A stretch of 64,000 bases of DNA from Heterorhizobium halophytocola (GCF_017873095.1 NZ_JAGGJU010000009.1:1-64000); one strand, 5' to 3'. Positions 36,112-46,540 are shown, counted from the first letter of the stretch. The notes: generated by a model not told the origin, from the sequence alone. Program-made: numbers and translations.

Positions 36112-39100
36112 CGGCACCATCCTGCCCGAAGGGGCAAATCCGCTCGACTGGACCACGGCGCAACAGGCGCTTGCCTCCGACCCCTTGCGCTCGGCCTGGG
36201 TGTCGGCCAATGCCGGCTCGGGCAAGACCCATGTGCTGACCCAGCGGGTCATCCGGCTTCTGCTCGCCGGCGCCCGGCCATCTGCCATACTCTGCCTGAC
36301 CTATACCAAAGCGGCCGCATCGGAGATGTCGAACCGGGTGTTTTCCAGGCTTGCCGAATGGGCGCGCCTCGACGACGCGGAGCTGGCAAAACGCATCGCC
36401 TCGATCGAGGACAAGCAACCGGACCGGATCAAGCTCATCGAGGCGCGCCGCCTGTTTGCCAAGGCGCTGGAGACACCGGGCGGCCTGAAGATCCAGACCA
36501 TCCACGCCTTCTGCGAGGCGCTGCTGCACCAGTTTCCGCTGGAGGCCAATGTCGCCGGGCATTTCTCCGTGCTGGATGACGCAGCTGCCGCCACGCTGCT
36601 GGCCGAAGCGCGCCGATCGCTGCTGACCGCGACTGCCCTCGGCAAGGACGCCGATCTCGCCTGGGCCTTCGAGCATGCGCTGGGGCTCGCCGACGAATTC
36701 GGGCTGGAAACGCTGCTCGGCGAGATCGTTGCCAATCGCCGGGCCATCGCCGCCTTCCTTGCCTACGCTGGTCCAAGAGGGGGCTTCGAGCCGCTGCTGC
36801 GGCGTCGCCTCCGGCTGGAGCCCGGGGATACGCCGGAGGCGCTGGCGTCGGCCGCCTTTCCGCTGGCCGGCCTCTCGGGGCCGCGCCTCAGCCTCTATAT
36901 CGATCTTGCGGAGGAAAAGGGTGGCGTGACCGCGCAGGCGATCGCCGACAGCCTGCGCCGCGCCGTCGCCGAGGAAGACCCGTTCGCGCGCCTGCGCCAC
37001 CTGCAGGATGCCTTCTTCACCAAGTCGGGATCGCCGAAATCGCTGAAGACGCTGGCAACCGCCAAGATGCAGCAGGCCGCTCCCGAGCTGGCGGAGAGCC
37101 TGGAAGAAGCCCAGACACACTTGGTCGGTGCGATCGACCGGCTGAACACCTTGCGCATGTTCGAGGCGACGGTCGCCGCGCTGACCCTGGCCTCCCGTCT
37201 GATCGAGGACTATGAGAACCTGAAGAAGCGGCGCAGCCAGCTCGACTTCGAGGATCTGATCGCTCGAACGGCGCAGCTTCTGCTGCGTTCCGATGCCGGC
37301 CCGTGGATCCACTACAAGCTCGACCAGGGCATCGACCACATGCTGGTCGACGAGGCCCAGGACACCAGTCCCGTCCAGTGGGATGTGATTCGCTCGCTCA
37401 GGGAAGACTTCTTCGCCGGCCAGTCGGCCCGCCCGGGCCTTCGTACCTTCTTTGCCGTTGGCGACGAAAAGCAGTCGATCTACTCTTTCCAAGGCGCCCG
37501 GCCCGAGCGCTTTGCCGAAGAGGGCAAGGTCACGGGCCGCGAAGTCGCGCATGCCGGGCTCGATTTCAGCGCGATCCGCCTGCCGCTCTCCTTCCGCTCG
37601 ACCAATGCCGTGCTGTCGGCCGTCGACCAGGTCTTCCGCTTTGCCGGCAATGCCCGCGGCCTGAGCGCCGACCCGCAGGCAATCATCCACATGTCCAACC
37701 GTATCGGCCATCCGGGCCGCACCGAACTCTGGGAGATGATCGCCGCCGATATCCCGGTCAAGGACGAGGACTGGACAGCCCCCTTCGATGCCACGCCCGA
37801 AAGCGCGCCGCCGGCGATCCTTGCCCGCCGTATGGCCGATTACATCGAACGGATGATCGGCAATGATACCATCGTCGACAAGGGCGTCGAGCGCTCCGTC
37901 GAGGCCGGCGATATCCTGGTCCTGGTGCGCAAGCGCGACAGCTTCGTCACTGCCTTGACACGCGAACTCAAGCGCCGTTCCGACATCCCGGTCGGCGGCG
38001 CGGACCGGTTGAAGCTCACCTCCCATATTGCCGTCCAGGATCTGCTGGCGCTCGGGCGCTTCGTGCTGCTGCAGGCAGACGACCTGTCGCTGGCCGCCCT
38101 GCTGAAAAGTCCGCTGTTCAACCGGACGGAGGAAGAGCTCTACGGACTGGCCGCCTACCGGTCGGCGGAGGCCAGCCTGTTTGCAGCCCTCATCGAACAG
38201 GCCGCGCGCGAGGACGACACCGTCTGGCGTTCGGTCAGCGCCGATCTCCAGCGCATGATCGAGCTTTCGCGGGACGCGACGGCCCATGAATTCTTCGCCA
38301 CCGCGCTCGGCCGCTTCGGTGGCCGGCGCAAATTCCTCGGGCGGCTCGGCACCGAGGCCGCCGATATCCTGGATGAATTCCTCAGCCACGCCCTGACCTC
38401 CGAGACAACGGGGCTACCGGGCCTGCAGGCCTTCATCTCCGCGCTTGAACTCGAAGCGCCGGTGATCAAGCGGGAGCAGGACCAGGCGCGTAACGAAGTG
38501 CGGATCATGACCGTGCACGCCTCCAAGGGACTGGAGGCGCCGGTCGTCTTCCTGGTCGACGGCGGCGGCAAGCCGTTCAACACCAGTCACCTGGCGAAGT
38601 TTCGCTTCATCCAGACGCCGGATGGCGACGACAGCTTTCCGATCTGGATGCCGGTCAAGGCGCTCGATAACGACATCGCCGCGGCCGATGTCGAACGCGC
38701 CCGCGGACTGGCGGAAGAGGAATATCGCCGCCTGCTCTATGTCGGCATGACGCGGGCCGCAGATCGCCTGATCGTCTGCGGCTATCGGGGCCGCTACGAA
38801 GTGCCGGACATCTGGCACATGATGATCGATCAGGCCCTGCGCCAGGACGAGATCGCCTGCCGGCCGCAGACCTTCTCCGGTGCCGACGCAGAGTGGGAGG
38901 GGCTGGTCTGGCAGACGGCAGACACCCTTGAGCGCTTCGAGAAGCACATGCCGCAGACGCGTCCAGAAGAAAACATTTCCCTGCCGCCTGCCCTTCTGCG
39001 GCAATTGCCGGCGTCGAAACGCCTACCGCGTCCCTTGAGCCCTTCCGGCGCCGGTGTCGTGATCGAGGATCGGGCAGCCGATCTTGTCATCACCTCCAGG

Positions 39101-39649
39101 CTCTTCGGTCCCAAGCAGGCCGGTGACCTGGCGCTGCAGAAGGGTCGGCTGACCCATCGCATGCTGCAGGTGCTGCCTGCCATCGCCCCTATGGACCGCG
39201 CGGCGGCGGCAGAACGCTATCTCGACCGCGCGGCCCGGTTCTGGCCGGTGGACGAGCGTCGCGCCCTGCAGGAGCGCGTGCTGGCCGTGCTCGCCCATCC
39301 CGGTCTGGCCGGTGTCTTCGACGGACAGGGCGAGGCGGAAGTCTCCGTCATGGGAACGCTCGATCTCGGTGGAGAAGAGCGCGCCGTCAGCGGCCGGCTG
39401 GACCGCTTGGCCGTCCTTGACGACCGCGTCGTGCTGCTCGACTACAAGACCAATCGCCGGCCGCCGGAGGATGCTGCCGACGTGCCGTTCTCGCATCTGG
39501 CGCAGATGGCGATCTACCGGGCGCTGCTGCAGCCGCTTTATCCCGGCCAGGCGATCGAATGCCTGCTGATCTACACCGAAACGGCCAATGTCGTGACCTT
39601 GCCGCCGGAGCGAATGGAGGCCGCGCTTGCCGAGCTCAAGACACTGTGA
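36104..39649 (+). CDS. addA: AddA helicase-nuclease subunit
   Basis: 1181 residues, a UvrD-type superfamily 1 helicase fused to a C-terminal nuclease. Walker A SANAGSGKTHVL is near residue 35, Walker B LVDEAQDTSPVQW follows, and MTVHASKGLEAPVVFL is motif V. The nuclease motif is GRLDRLAVLDDRVVLLDYKT. It supplies the motor and one nuclease of AddAB, the RecBCD-equivalent break-repair machine of this lineage. The start MRDGTILPEG overlaps the addB stop by eight bases; the frame is open further upstream but only within addB. Confidence 0.95.
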   Translation: MRDGTILPEGANPLDWTTAQQALASDPLRSAWVSANAGSGKTHVLTQRVIRLLLAGARPSAILCLTYTKAAASEMSNRVFSRLAEWARLDDAELAKRIASIEDKQPDRIKLIEARRLFAKALETPGGLKIQTIHAFCEALLHQFPLEANVAGHFSVLDDAAAATLLAEARRSLLTATALGKDADLAWAFEHALGLADEFGLETLLGEIVANRRAIAAFLAYAGPRGGFEPLLRRRLRLEPGDTPEALASAAFPLAGLSGPRLSLYIDLAEEKGGVTAQAIADSLRRAVAEEDPFARLRHLQDAFFTKSGSPKSLKTLATAKMQQAAPELAESLEEAQTHLVGAIDRLNTLRMFEATVAALTLASRLIEDYENLKKRRSQLDFEDLIARTAQLLLRSDAGPWIHYKLDQGIDHMLVDEAQDTSPVQWDVIRSLREDFFAGQSARPGLRTFFAVGDEKQSIYSFQGARPERFAEEGKVTGREVAHAGLDFSAIRLPLSFRSTNAVLSAVDQVFRFAGNARGLSADPQAIIHMSNRIGHPGRTELWEMIAADIPVKDEDWTAPFDATPESAPPAILARRMADYIERMIGNDTIVDKGVERSVEAGDILVLVRKRDSFVTALTRELKRRSDIPVGGADRLKLTSHIAVQDLLALGRFVLLQADDLSLAALLKSPLFNRTEEELYGLAAYRSAEASLFAALIEQAAREDDTVWRSVSADLQRMIELSRDATAHEFFATALGRFGGRRKFLGRLGTEAADILDEFLSHALTSETTGLPGLQAFISALELEAPVIKREQDQARNEVRIMTVHASKGLEAPVVFLVDGGGKPFNTSHLAKFRFIQTPDGDDSFPIWMPVKALDNDIAAADVERARGLAEEEYRRLLYVGMTRAADRLIVCGYRGRYEVPDIWHMMIDQALRQDEIACRPQTFSGADAEWEGLVWQTADTLERFEKHMPQTRPEENISLPPALLRQLPASKRLPRPLSPSGAGVVIEDRAADLVITSRLFGPKQAGDLALQKGRLTHRMLQVLPAIAPMDRAAAAERYLDRAARFWPVDERRALQERVLAVLAHPGLAGVFDGQGEAEVSVMGTLDLGGEERAVSGRLDRLAVLDDRVVLLDYKTNRRPPEDAADVPFSHLAQMAIYRALLQPLYPGQAIECLLIYTETANVVTLPPERMEAALAELKTL

Positions 39650-39721
39650 AATACACGGTCATTGAAAGTGCCGCGCCGCATGCTCACATGTTGGCTAACA
39701 TCCATTTCAAAGGAGCACCCG

Positions 39722-40042
39722 ATGACTACGGTAAAAGTCGACAATTCAAACTTTCAGGCAGAGGTTCTCGGTTCGACCGAGCCGGTCGTCGTAGACTTCT
39801 GGGCGGAGTGGTGCGGTCCCTGCAAGATGATCGCCCCGAGCCTTGAAGAGATCGCCACCGAGATGGCCGGCAAGGTTAAGATCGCCAAGCTCAACATCGA
39901 CGAAAACCCGGAACTGGCAGCCCAGTTCGGCGTTCGCTCGATCCCGACGCTTGCCATCTTCAAGGGCGGCGAAGTGGCCGACATCAAGGTCGGCGCAGCC
40001 CCGAAGACCGCGCTTGCAAGCTGGATCTCCGGCGCAGCCTGA
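39722..40042 (+). CDS. trxA: thioredoxin 1
   Basis: 106 residues. Redox-active WCGPCK at residues 30-35, with the cis-Pro in SIPTLAIF. Cytosolic general disulphide reductant, supplied with electrons by thioredoxin reductase (not in this window). An A/G-rich ribosome site (AAAGGAG) precedes the ATG, which is preferred to a start 20 codons upstream. It is 72 bases after addA and probably has its own promoter as well; strong terminator follows. Confidence 0.97.
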   Translation: MTTVKVDNSNFQAEVLGSTEPVVVDFWAEWCGPCKMIAPSLEEIATEMAGKVKIAKLNIDENPELAAQFGVRSIPTLAIFKGGEVADIKVGAAPKTALASWISGAA

Positions 40043-40064
40043 ACGCCAATTGTCACTGAAAATG

Positions 40065-40094
40065 AAAAAAGCCCGGTCTCAGCCGGGCTTTTTT
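40065..40094. terminator. bidirectional terminator between trxA and folC
   Basis: A-run plus 6-bp GC stem (GCCCGG / CCGGGC) with loop TCTCAG and a T-run: AAAAAAGCCCGG and CCGGGCTTTTTT pair over 12 bases. The folC stop codon (40094-40096, minus strand) touches the right arm, so the folC message ends within the hairpin. Confidence 0.9.
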
Positions 40095-41440
40095 CATTTG
40101 GGCGGGGTACCGTTCTGACCGAGCGCATTGCCTGCCAGATAGAGCGAGCCGCCGATCAGGATGCGCGGCGCAGGCATGCGGTCACCGACCGCCTGCGTGA
40201 TGGCGCCAAGCGCCTCGGCAAGACTTGAGACCGGCGAGCTTGCAAGTCCCGCCTCGCCTGCCGCGTCCGCCAGCACGACCGGATCGAGCGCGCTATCGGT
40301 GCCGCTGATCGGTACCGTGTAGACATGCCGGGCGATGCTCGAGAAGGCCTTGAAATAGCCGACCGGGTCCTTGGTGTTCAGCATGCCAGTCACGAGATAG
40401 AGCGGCCGCGGCTGGCGCTCTTCCAGTCCCACCATGGCTTCGGCGATAACCTCGCCGGCGCCGGGATTATGGCCGCCATCGACCCAGAGTTCGCAGCCGG
40501 CCGGCGCCATCTGATGCAGCGTGCCTTCGGTCAGCTTCTGCAGGCGCCCCGGCCATTCGACCGACACCATGGCACGCTCCATGGTCTCCTCGGTCACCGG
40601 AAAATCGGCGGCCTTCACCGCACGGATCGCCGCTGCGGCATTGGCATGCTGGTGCCGGCCAAGCAGGCGCGGTAGCGGAATGTCGGAAAGCCCGAATTCG
40701 TCGTGATAGATCAGCCGCCCGAATTCCTCGTGCGCACCGAAATCCTGGCCGTAAATACTGCTCGGGCAGCCGAGCCGCTCGGCCGTCGACATCAGCACTT
40801 CCAGCGCCGCGTCGAACGGCTGCTGGCCGATCACCACCGGACAGCCGCGCTTCATGATGCCGGCCTTTTCGGCGGCAATCAGTTCGACCCGGTCGCCGAG
40901 ATAAGGCTGGTGATCGAGCGAGATCGGCATGATCACGGACACCGCCGGCTTGTCGATCACATTGGTGCAGTCGAAACGGCCCCCCATGCCGACTTCCATG
41001 ATCACCGCGTCGGCCGGCTCTTCGGCAAACAGGACGAAGGCGGCAGCCGTCAGGATTTCGAAGACGGTAATCGCCTGGCCCTCGTTTGCCTTGGCGATGC
41101 GCCGCAGGACTTCCGCCAGGCGTGAATCGTCGACCAGTCGCCCGGGTTCGCCCTTGCGACCGATCCGGTAGCGCTCCTGCCAGTTCACCAGATGCGGTGA
41201 TGTATGGACGTGGACGCTGAGGCCCGCCGCTTCCAGCAGCGCACGGCTGAAGGCCGAGACGGAACCCTTGCCGTTGGTGCCGGCAACATGAATGACCGGC
41301 GGCAACCGGTTCTGCGGATTGCCGAGAACCTCGAGCAGACGGGTAATGCGGGTCAGCGAAAGATCGAAGCCCTTGGGATGCAACCCCATCAGCCGCTCAA
41401 TCTCGACTTCCGACTCGCTGATCGCGGTGCTTGGCATCAT
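40094..41440 (-). CDS. folC: bifunctional dihydrofolate/folylpolyglutamate synthase
   Basis: 448 residues, Mur-ligase fold. The ATP-binding loop is VAGTNGKGSVSAFSRALLEAAG, and TSPHLVNWQERYRI and LDHQPYLGD-type motifs are present. It adds glutamate to dihydropteroate and to folates. Last gene of trpF-trpB-trpA-accD-folC, 26 bases after accD; accD-folC linkage is widespread in bacteria. Start is one of two nearly adjacent ATGs. Confidence 0.95.
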   Translation of the reverse strand: MMPSTAISESEVEIERLMGLHPKGFDLSLTRITRLLEVLGNPQNRLPPVIHVAGTNGKGSVSAFSRALLEAAGLSVHVHTSPHLVNWQERYRIGRKGEPGRLVDDSRLAEVLRRIAKANEGQAITVFEILTAAAFVLFAEEPADAVIMEVGMGGRFDCTNVIDKPAVSVIMPISLDHQPYLGDRVELIAAEKAGIMKRGCPVVIGQQPFDAALEVLMSTAERLGCPSSIYGQDFGAHEEFGRLIYHDEFGLSDIPLPRLLGRHQHANAAAAIRAVKAADFPVTEETMERAMVSVEWPGRLQKLTEGTLHQMAPAGCELWVDGGHNPGAGEVIAEAMVGLEERQPRPLYLVTGMLNTKDPVGYFKAFSSIARHVYTVPISGTDSALDPVVLADAAGEAGLASSPVSSLAEALGAITQAVGDRMPAPRILIGGSLYLAGNALGQNGTPPK

Positions 41441-41466
41441 GATGGACTCACAATTGCAGCAGCCGT

Positions 41467-42372
41467 TCAGGCTGGCTCTACGGCTTCCAATGCGGGAGCA
41501 GGCAGCTTTTTCTGGGTATCCAGCGGCGGCTGCTTCATCATCATCCGCAGGATGCGCGCCATGACATCGGGGATCTCATGGCGGTGCACCACCATGTCGA
41601 CCATGCCATGTTCCAAAAGGTATTCCGAGGTCTGGAAGCCTTCCGGCAGCTGCTCGCGCAAGGTCTGCTCGATGACGCGCTTGCCGGCAAAACCGATTTC
41701 GGCACCCGGTTCCGCGATATGGACATCGCCGAGCATGGCATAGGACGCGGTGACCCCGCCCGTGGTCGGGTTTGTCAGCACGACGATATAAGGCAGGCCT
41801 GCTTCCTTCAGCATGTCGACGGCAATGGTCGTGCGCGGCAGCTGCATCAGCGACAGGATGCCCTCCTGCATGCGCGCGCCGCCGGAGGCCGGGAAGATGA
41901 CCAGCGGGCACTTCTCGGCAATCGCGCGTTCCGCCGCCTTGACGATCGCCTCACCGGCTGCCATGCCGAGCGAGCCGCCGATAAAGGCGAATTCGTGCAC
42001 CACGGCAACCAGCTTGACCCCCTTGACGAAGCCGAGACCGGCGAGGATCGTGTCCTCCTGCTCGGTCTTGATGCGGCTATCCTTCAACCGGTCGGCATAG
42101 CGCTTGGAATCGCGGAACTTCAACGGATCCTGCGCCACCTTCGGCTGCGGCAGGGATTCGAATTCGCTGTCGAACAGATCGATCAGACGGGCTTTGGCCG
42201 GCATCTTCATATGGAAGCCGGAGGCCGGAATGACCCACTTGTTTTCCTCAAGGTCCTTGTGGAAGACCATCTCGCCCGTCTCCGGGCACTTGATCCAGAG
42301 GTTTTCCGGGACTTCGCGCCGGCCAAGCATCGAATTGATGCGGGGGCGCACGTAATTGGTGATCCAGTTCAC
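41467..42372 (-). CDS. accD: acetyl-CoA carboxylase carboxyltransferase beta subunit
   Basis: 301 residues. With AccA it transfers the carboxyl group from biotin to acetyl-CoA, the committed step of fatty-acid synthesis. The crotonase-type core is clear: [18 protein letters not shown] and [18 protein letters not shown]. The N-terminal zinc ribbon, normally four Cys, is degenerate: only Cys29 in [10 protein letters not shown] remains, and the second knuckle reads [11 protein letters not shown] without cysteine. The rest is unremarkable, so the protein is presumably active without zinc there. Confidence 0.96.
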   Translation of the reverse strand: MNWITNYVRPRINSMLGRREVPENLWIKCPETGEMVFHKDLEENKWVIPASGFHMKMPAKARLIDLFDSEFESLPQPKVAQDPLKFRDSKRYADRLKDSRIKTEQEDTILAGLGFVKGVKLVAVVHEFAFIGGSLGMAAGEAIVKAAERAIAEKCPLVIFPASGGARMQEGILSLMQLPRTTIAVDMLKEAGLPYIVVLTNPTTGGVTASYAMLGDVHIAEPGAEIGFAGKRVIEQTLREQLPEGFQTSEYLLEHGMVDMVVHRHEIPDVMARILRMMMKQPPLDTQKKLPAPALEAVEPA

Positions 42373-42408
42373 TGCAACGTCTCCTGATAGTTCTGCTCGG
42401 CGCTAGCC

Positions 42409-43248
42409 TTATTCCGCAGCCACGGGCCGCGCCTGGCGCACGCCTGTGGCCAGGCCGCTGACCAGTGTCGCCACAGCCTCGACCGTGTCGGCGGTTGCCC
42501 AGTTCTGGCTGTCGAGGCTGAGGGCCACCTGATTGACGATCGCCGTTCCGACCACGACGCCATCGGCGCTCGCACCGATCAGGCGGGCCTGTTCGGCCGT
42601 CTTGACGCCGAAGCCGACGCAGATCGGCAGGTCGGTCTGTTCCTTGATGCGGCCGACAGCGCCTGCCACCTTCGCAGTATCCGGCAGGGCCGAGCCGGTG
42701 ATCCCGGTCATCGAGACATAATAGACGAAGCCCGAGGTGTTCTTCAAAACGGCCGGCAGACGCTTTTCATCGGTCGTCGGCGTCGCCAGACGGATGAAAT
42801 TGATATCGTGCTTGCGGGCCGGCAGGCAAAGTTCGTCATCCATCTCCGGCGGCAGGTCGACGACGATCAGCCCGTCGATCCCGGCATCCAGCGCCTCCGC
42901 CAGGAAGCGCTCGACACCGTAGACATAGATCGGATTGTAATAGCCCATCAGCACGATCGGCGTGTGCTCGTCTTCCTGGCGGAAGGCACGGGCCAGATCG
43001 AGGGTCTTGGCAAGCGTCTGGCCCGCCTTCAGGGCGCGCTGGCCGGCCAGCTGGATAGCCGGACCATCGGCCATCGGATCGGAGAACGGCATGCCGAGTT
43101 CGATCACGTCGGAACCTGCCTTCGGCAGTGCCTTCATGATCGCCAGCGAGGTGTCGTAATCCGGGTCGCCGCCCATAAAATAGGTGACCAGGGCCGGACG
43201 GCCCTCGGCCTTCAGATCGGCGAACCGTTTGTCCATGCGTGCCGTCAT
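42409..43248 (-). CDS. trpA: tryptophan synthase alpha subunit
   Basis: 279 residues, (beta/alpha)8 barrel that cleaves indole-3-glycerol phosphate to indole and glyceraldehyde-3-phosphate. Catalytic Glu and Asp lie in [30 protein letters not shown] and [12 protein letters not shown] are family segments. Two bases separate it from trpB upstream, consistent with the two subunits forming one complex. Confidence 0.97.
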   Translation of the reverse strand: MTARMDKRFADLKAEGRPALVTYFMGGDPDYDTSLAIMKALPKAGSDVIELGMPFSDPMADGPAIQLAGQRALKAGQTLAKTLDLARAFRQEDEHTPIVLMGYYNPIYVYGVERFLAEALDAGIDGLIVVDLPPEMDDELCLPARKHDINFIRLATPTTDEKRLPAVLKNTSGFVYYVSMTGITGSALPDTAKVAGAVGRIKEQTDLPICVGFGVKTAEQARLIGASADGVVVGTAIVNQVALSLDSQNWATADTVEAVATLVSGLATGVRQARPVAAE

Positions 43249-43250
43249 GA

Positions 43251-44471
43251 TCAGAGCTCCATTCCGAGAATCTTGCCGACGGTGAAGATGTCCTTGTCGC
43301 CGCGACCGGAGAGGTTCATCAGGATGATCTCGTCCTTGCCCATGTTAGGCGCCCTCTTGATCACTTCGGCAATCGCATGCGCCGGTTCCAGGGCCGGAAT
43401 GATACCTTCCAATTTGGTCAAAAGCTGGAAGGCGTCCAGAGCTTCGCCATCCATGATCGGCACGTATTCGACGCGACCGGTATCGGCAAGCCATGCATGT
43501 TCGGGGCCGATGCCGGGATAGTCGAGGCCGGCCGAGATCGAGTGGCCTTCCTTGATCTGTCCATCGCCGTCCTGCAGCAGATAGGTGCGGTTGCCGTGCA
43601 GCACGCCGGGCGAACCGGCGGTGATCGAGGCACAATGTTCCTCGCCCGACAGGCCCTTGCCGCCGGCTTCGACGCCGACCATCTTCACGTCGCGATCGTC
43701 GAGGAACGGGTGGAAGATGCCGATGGCGTTGGAGCCGCCACCGACCGCAGCCAGCACCAGATCCGGCAACTTGCCCTCGGCCTCCAGGATCTGCTCGCGG
43801 GCTTCCTGGCCGATCACGGCCTGGAAGTCGCGGACCATTTCCGGATAGGGATGCGGGCCGGCCGCCGTGCCGATCAGGTAATAGGTGTCGTCGACATTGG
43901 TGACCCAGTCGCGCAGGGCCTCGTTCATCGCGTCCTTCAGCGTGCCGTGACCGGCGGTCACCGGCTTTACCTCGGCGCCGAGAAGCTTCATGCGGAAGAC
44001 GTTCGGCGCCTGCCGCTCGACGTCGGTGGCGCCCATATAGACGACGCAAGGCAGGCCGAAGCGCGCGGCGACGGTCGCCGAGGCAACGCCATGCTGGCCG
44101 GCGCCCGTTTCGGCGATGATCCGGGTCTTACCCATGCGCTTGGCCAGCAGGATCTGGCCGATGCAGTTGTTGATCTTGTGCGAACCCGTGTGGTTCAGCT
44201 CTTCCCGCTTGAAATAGATCTTCGCGCCGCCGAGATGCTCGGTCAGGCGCTCGGCGAAATAGAGCGGGCTCGGGCGGCCGATATAATGCGTGCCGAGGTT
44301 CTTCAGCTCGGCCTGAAACGCCGGGTCGTCCTTGGCCTTGTCCCACTCGGCCTGCAGATCGAGGATCAGCGGCATCAGGGTTTCAGCGACGAAGCGCCCG
44401 CCGAAAATGCCGAAGCGGCCATCTTCGTCCGGGCCTTCGCGGAAGGAATTCGGTCTCGGAGTTTCGTTCAC
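43251..44471 (-). CDS. trpB: tryptophan synthase beta subunit
   Basis: 406 residues, PLP enzyme that joins indole and serine. The PLP Lys is in [13 protein letters not shown], the GGGSNAIG loop binds its phosphate and [10 protein letters not shown] is diagnostic. It overlaps trpF by four bases (ATGA) and precedes trpA. Confidence 0.98.
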   Translation of the reverse strand: MNETPRPNSFREGPDEDGRFGIFGGRFVAETLMPLILDLQAEWDKAKDDPAFQAELKNLGTHYIGRPSPLYFAERLTEHLGGAKIYFKREELNHTGSHKINNCIGQILLAKRMGKTRIIAETGAGQHGVASATVAARFGLPCVVYMGATDVERQAPNVFRMKLLGAEVKPVTAGHGTLKDAMNEALRDWVTNVDDTYYLIGTAAGPHPYPEMVRDFQAVIGQEAREQILEAEGKLPDLVLAAVGGGSNAIGIFHPFLDDRDVKMVGVEAGGKGLSGEEHCASITAGSPGVLHGNRTYLLQDGDGQIKEGHSISAGLDYPGIGPEHAWLADTGRVEYVPIMDGEALDAFQLLTKLEGIIPALEPAHAIAEVIKRAPNMGKDEIILMNLSGRGDKDIFTVGKILGMEL

Positions 44472-45139
44472 GTCAGTCTCCCTTTCAAAGCCGTCTTGCC
44501 CGCCAGGTCCACCGCATCGAAGAACGCGTCGATCCTGTCGACATTCTTGACGCCGGGTGCGGATTCCACGCCCGACGAGATATCGATGCCGCGCGCGCCG
44601 GTTTCCGCCAGGGCCTCGGCCACATTGTCCTTGTTGAGGCCACCGGAAAGCATGTAATTTATGTCCGCGTCAAGCGACTGCAACAGTCTCCAGTCGAAGG
44701 ACACGCCGTTGCCGCCCGGCAGATCGGATCCGGCAGGCGCCTTGGCGTCGAACAGGAAGCGGTCTGCCACCCCTATATAGGGATCGATCCGATCAAGATC
44801 ATCGGCTGTCCGGATCGAGAAGGCCTTCATCACCGGCAGACCGAAGAGCGCCTTGACCGCCAGCAGCCGGTCCGGGCTCTCATGCCCATGGAATTGCAGT
44901 ATGTCGGGCTGCATCAGGCTGACGATATCGTCCAGCGTCTCGTCATCGGCATCGACCGTGACCGCGACCGTCTTGGCCCTGCCCTTTGCGAGCGACGCCA
45001 GTTCGCCGGCGAGGTCGGGCTCGATATTGCGCGGGCTCTTATCAAAAAAGATGAAGCCCAGATGGGTCGCGCCGCGCGCAAGGGCTCGTTCCGTCGCATC
45101 CGGTGTTTTCAGCCCACAGATCTTGACATCCAGTTTCAT
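44468..45139 (-). CDS. trpF: phosphoribosylanthranilate isomerase
   Basis: 223 residues. [12 protein letters not shown] carries the catalytic Cys and [14 protein letters not shown] follows; [14 protein letters not shown] and [16 protein letters not shown] are the C-terminal signatures. First gene of the trp-accD-folC operon. The start [11 protein letters not shown] fits the family; the frame is open 33 codons further upstream. Confidence 0.96.
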   Translation of the reverse strand: MKLDVKICGLKTPDATERALARGATHLGFIFFDKSPRNIEPDLAGELASLAKGRAKTVAVTVDADDETLDDIVSLMQPDILQFHGHESPDRLLAVKALFGLPVMKAFSIRTADDLDRIDPYIGVADRFLFDAKAPAGSDLPGGNGVSFDWRLLQSLDADINYMLSGGLNKDNVAEALAETGARGIDISSGVESAPGVKNVDRIDAFFDAVDLAGKTALKGRLT

Positions 45140-45203
45140 GGCAGCGGACTCGCACGAATCTGTCAAAGAGTCGAGCCAAATTGCGACCTTGTCGGGTCTC
45201 GGA

Positions 45204-45953
45204 TCAACCGAAATCGATGGCGTGCAGGCCCGAGCCATGGCGTTTCAGCCAGGCCTTGCCGGTCTCCATGTCGGGGCAGAGCTTCTCGCACAGCGCCCAG
45301 AAACGCGGACCGTGGTTCATCTCCTTCAGATGCGCCACCTCGTGGGCTGCGAGATAGTCGATGACCCTTGGCGGCGCCATGACGATGCGCCAGGAGAAGT
45401 TCAGTGCACCGTCATGGGTGCAGGAGCCCCAGCGGCTGCGGGTATCGCGCAAGGTCAGCGATTTCGCCGGTCGGCCGACAGCCGCTGTGTGCTGCTCGAC
45501 CAAGGCCTCCAGATCCCGCCGCGCCTCCTTTTTCAGGAAATCGGCGATGCGCCGGCCGATATGTTCCTCCATGCCGCTGACGCGCAGCACCGGTTCGCCG
45601 TCGATGGCGGTCGCTTCGGTCAGTCCCCTGAGACTGCCGGTGTGGACGATCCGGTGGGCAACCCCGCGCAGTGCCAGTTCCGCCCCGTCGCAAAGACCAC
45701 CGTGGACCTCGAAGCGCGAAAGCCGGGCTGCGAGCCAGCCCCGGTAACGGTCGAGGAAATCGGCGACCTCGCGTTCGCTGATGCGGGGCGGCACGGTCAT
45801 CTTCAGTGCCCGGCCACCGGGCTCGATCCTGAGCACGATCCGGGTCGAGCGCGGATTCTGCCGGATTGACAGCGGCATCGACCGGCCATCGATGTTCAGG
45901 ATGCGGTCTGCTGGCGGCGGGCTTGGCCGCCGGGTGCGAAGTGAGAGGATCAT
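45204..45953 (-). CDS. YgjP-like (DUF45) zinc metallopeptidase
   Basis: 249 residues of the M48-related YgjP/DUF45 family. The metal motif is AAHEVAHLKEMNHGPRFW, with HExxH and a third His, as in minigluzincins, and SRWGSCTHDGALNFSWRIVMAP is the conserved block before it. No signal peptide or membrane segment, so cytoplasmic; the physiological substrate of the family is unknown. The start MILSLRTRR was chosen because longer forms begin with GTG inside the upstream terminator. Stands apart from trpF by 64 bases. Confidence 0.85.
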   Translation of the reverse strand: MILSLRTRRPSPPPADRILNIDGRSMPLSIRQNPRSTRIVLRIEPGGRALKMTVPPRISEREVADFLDRYRGWLAARLSRFEVHGGLCDGAELALRGVAHRIVHTGSLRGLTEATAIDGEPVLRVSGMEEHIGRRIADFLKKEARRDLEALVEQHTAAVGRPAKSLTLRDTRSRWGSCTHDGALNFSWRIVMAPPRVIDYLAAHEVAHLKEMNHGPRFWALCEKLCPDMETGKAWLKRHGSGLHAIDFG

Positions 45954-45992
45954 GGGGCCGATCTTTAAACGATTCGCCGGACGGAAAACGAG

Positions 45993-46022
45993 AAAAACCG
46001 GCACGCAGGGTGCCGGTCTTTT
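45993..46022 (-). terminator. intrinsic terminator of the DUF2852 gene
   Basis: Stem ACCGGCA / TGCCGGT with a 7-base loop CGCAGGG; on the minus strand the stem is followed by TTTTT (the A-run at 45993-45997). It lies about 36 bases past the stop of the DUF2852 gene. Confidence 0.8.
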
Positions 46023-46057
46023 GGTGGTTGGGCCTTGTGCTATCCGTCCCGGCGGCC

Positions 46058-46492
46058 TCAGGCCGGTGCGGTGCCTCCGTCGAAATCCTGGACCTCGTTC
46101 CGCTTGGTGGCGCGGTCGCGCATGAAGCGGTCGAATTCTTCCTGGTCCTTTGCACGGCGCAGTTCGCGCAGATAGCTGTCGAACTCCTCGCGCATCTCAT
46201 CCAGCTTGCGGCGCTCGGCTTCGATGCGATCGAACTCTGCCTTGCGCCAATCGTCGAATGCGACATTGCCGGTGTTGTGACGGAATTGCGAACCGTTGCT
46301 GGCGCGGCGGCAACGCGAGAACATGCCGTCGACGCGTGAATTGGCTTCCCGCTTGAAGTGTCCGAAGCGTTCGCCAAACAGGATATAGGCCAGCATGGCC
46401 AGGCCGAGCGGCCAGAACACCATGAAACCCAGTACCATCAAGACAACGGTAGCCGGAGTCCAATCCGGCCGCAGCAATGCTGACTGATTCAT
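46058..46492 (-). CDS. DUF2852 membrane protein
   Basis: 144 residues. One or two hydrophobic segments near residues 15-38 (ATVVLMVLGFMVFWPLGLAMLAYIL), then a basic/acidic, probably helical tail with FDDWRKAEFDRIEAERRKLDEM resembling a coiled coil. It matches the alphaproteobacterial DUF2852 family, of unknown function. The start MNQSALLRPDW has AAGGGTAGTGAG in front; a TTG six codons upstream is less likely. Confidence 0.8.
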   Translation of the reverse strand: MNQSALLRPDWTPATVVLMVLGFMVFWPLGLAMLAYILFGERFGHFKREANSRVDGMFSRCRRASNGSQFRHNTGNVAFDDWRKAEFDRIEAERRKLDEMREEFDSYLRELRRAKDQEEFDRFMRDRATKRNEVQDFDGGTAPA

Positions 46493-46507
46493 CTCACTAC
46501 CCTTGGT

Positions 46508-46540
46508 CAAAAGGCGGGGACGACATGTCCTCCGCCTTTC
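46508..46540 (-). terminator. probable terminator of phaZ
   Basis: Long stem on the minus strand: AAAGGCGGGGAC (46510-46521) pairs with GTCC and CCGCCTTT (46527-46539) with a single bulged base at 46531 and a 5-base loop. A short T-run follows (complement of 46508-46512). It lies about 90 bases past the phaZ stop and just upstream of the DUF2852 start. Confidence 0.6.

Noticed and set aside
32866..36288. 1140-codon minus-strand frame opposite addB
   Set aside because: Antisense shadow of addB without recognisable protein features.
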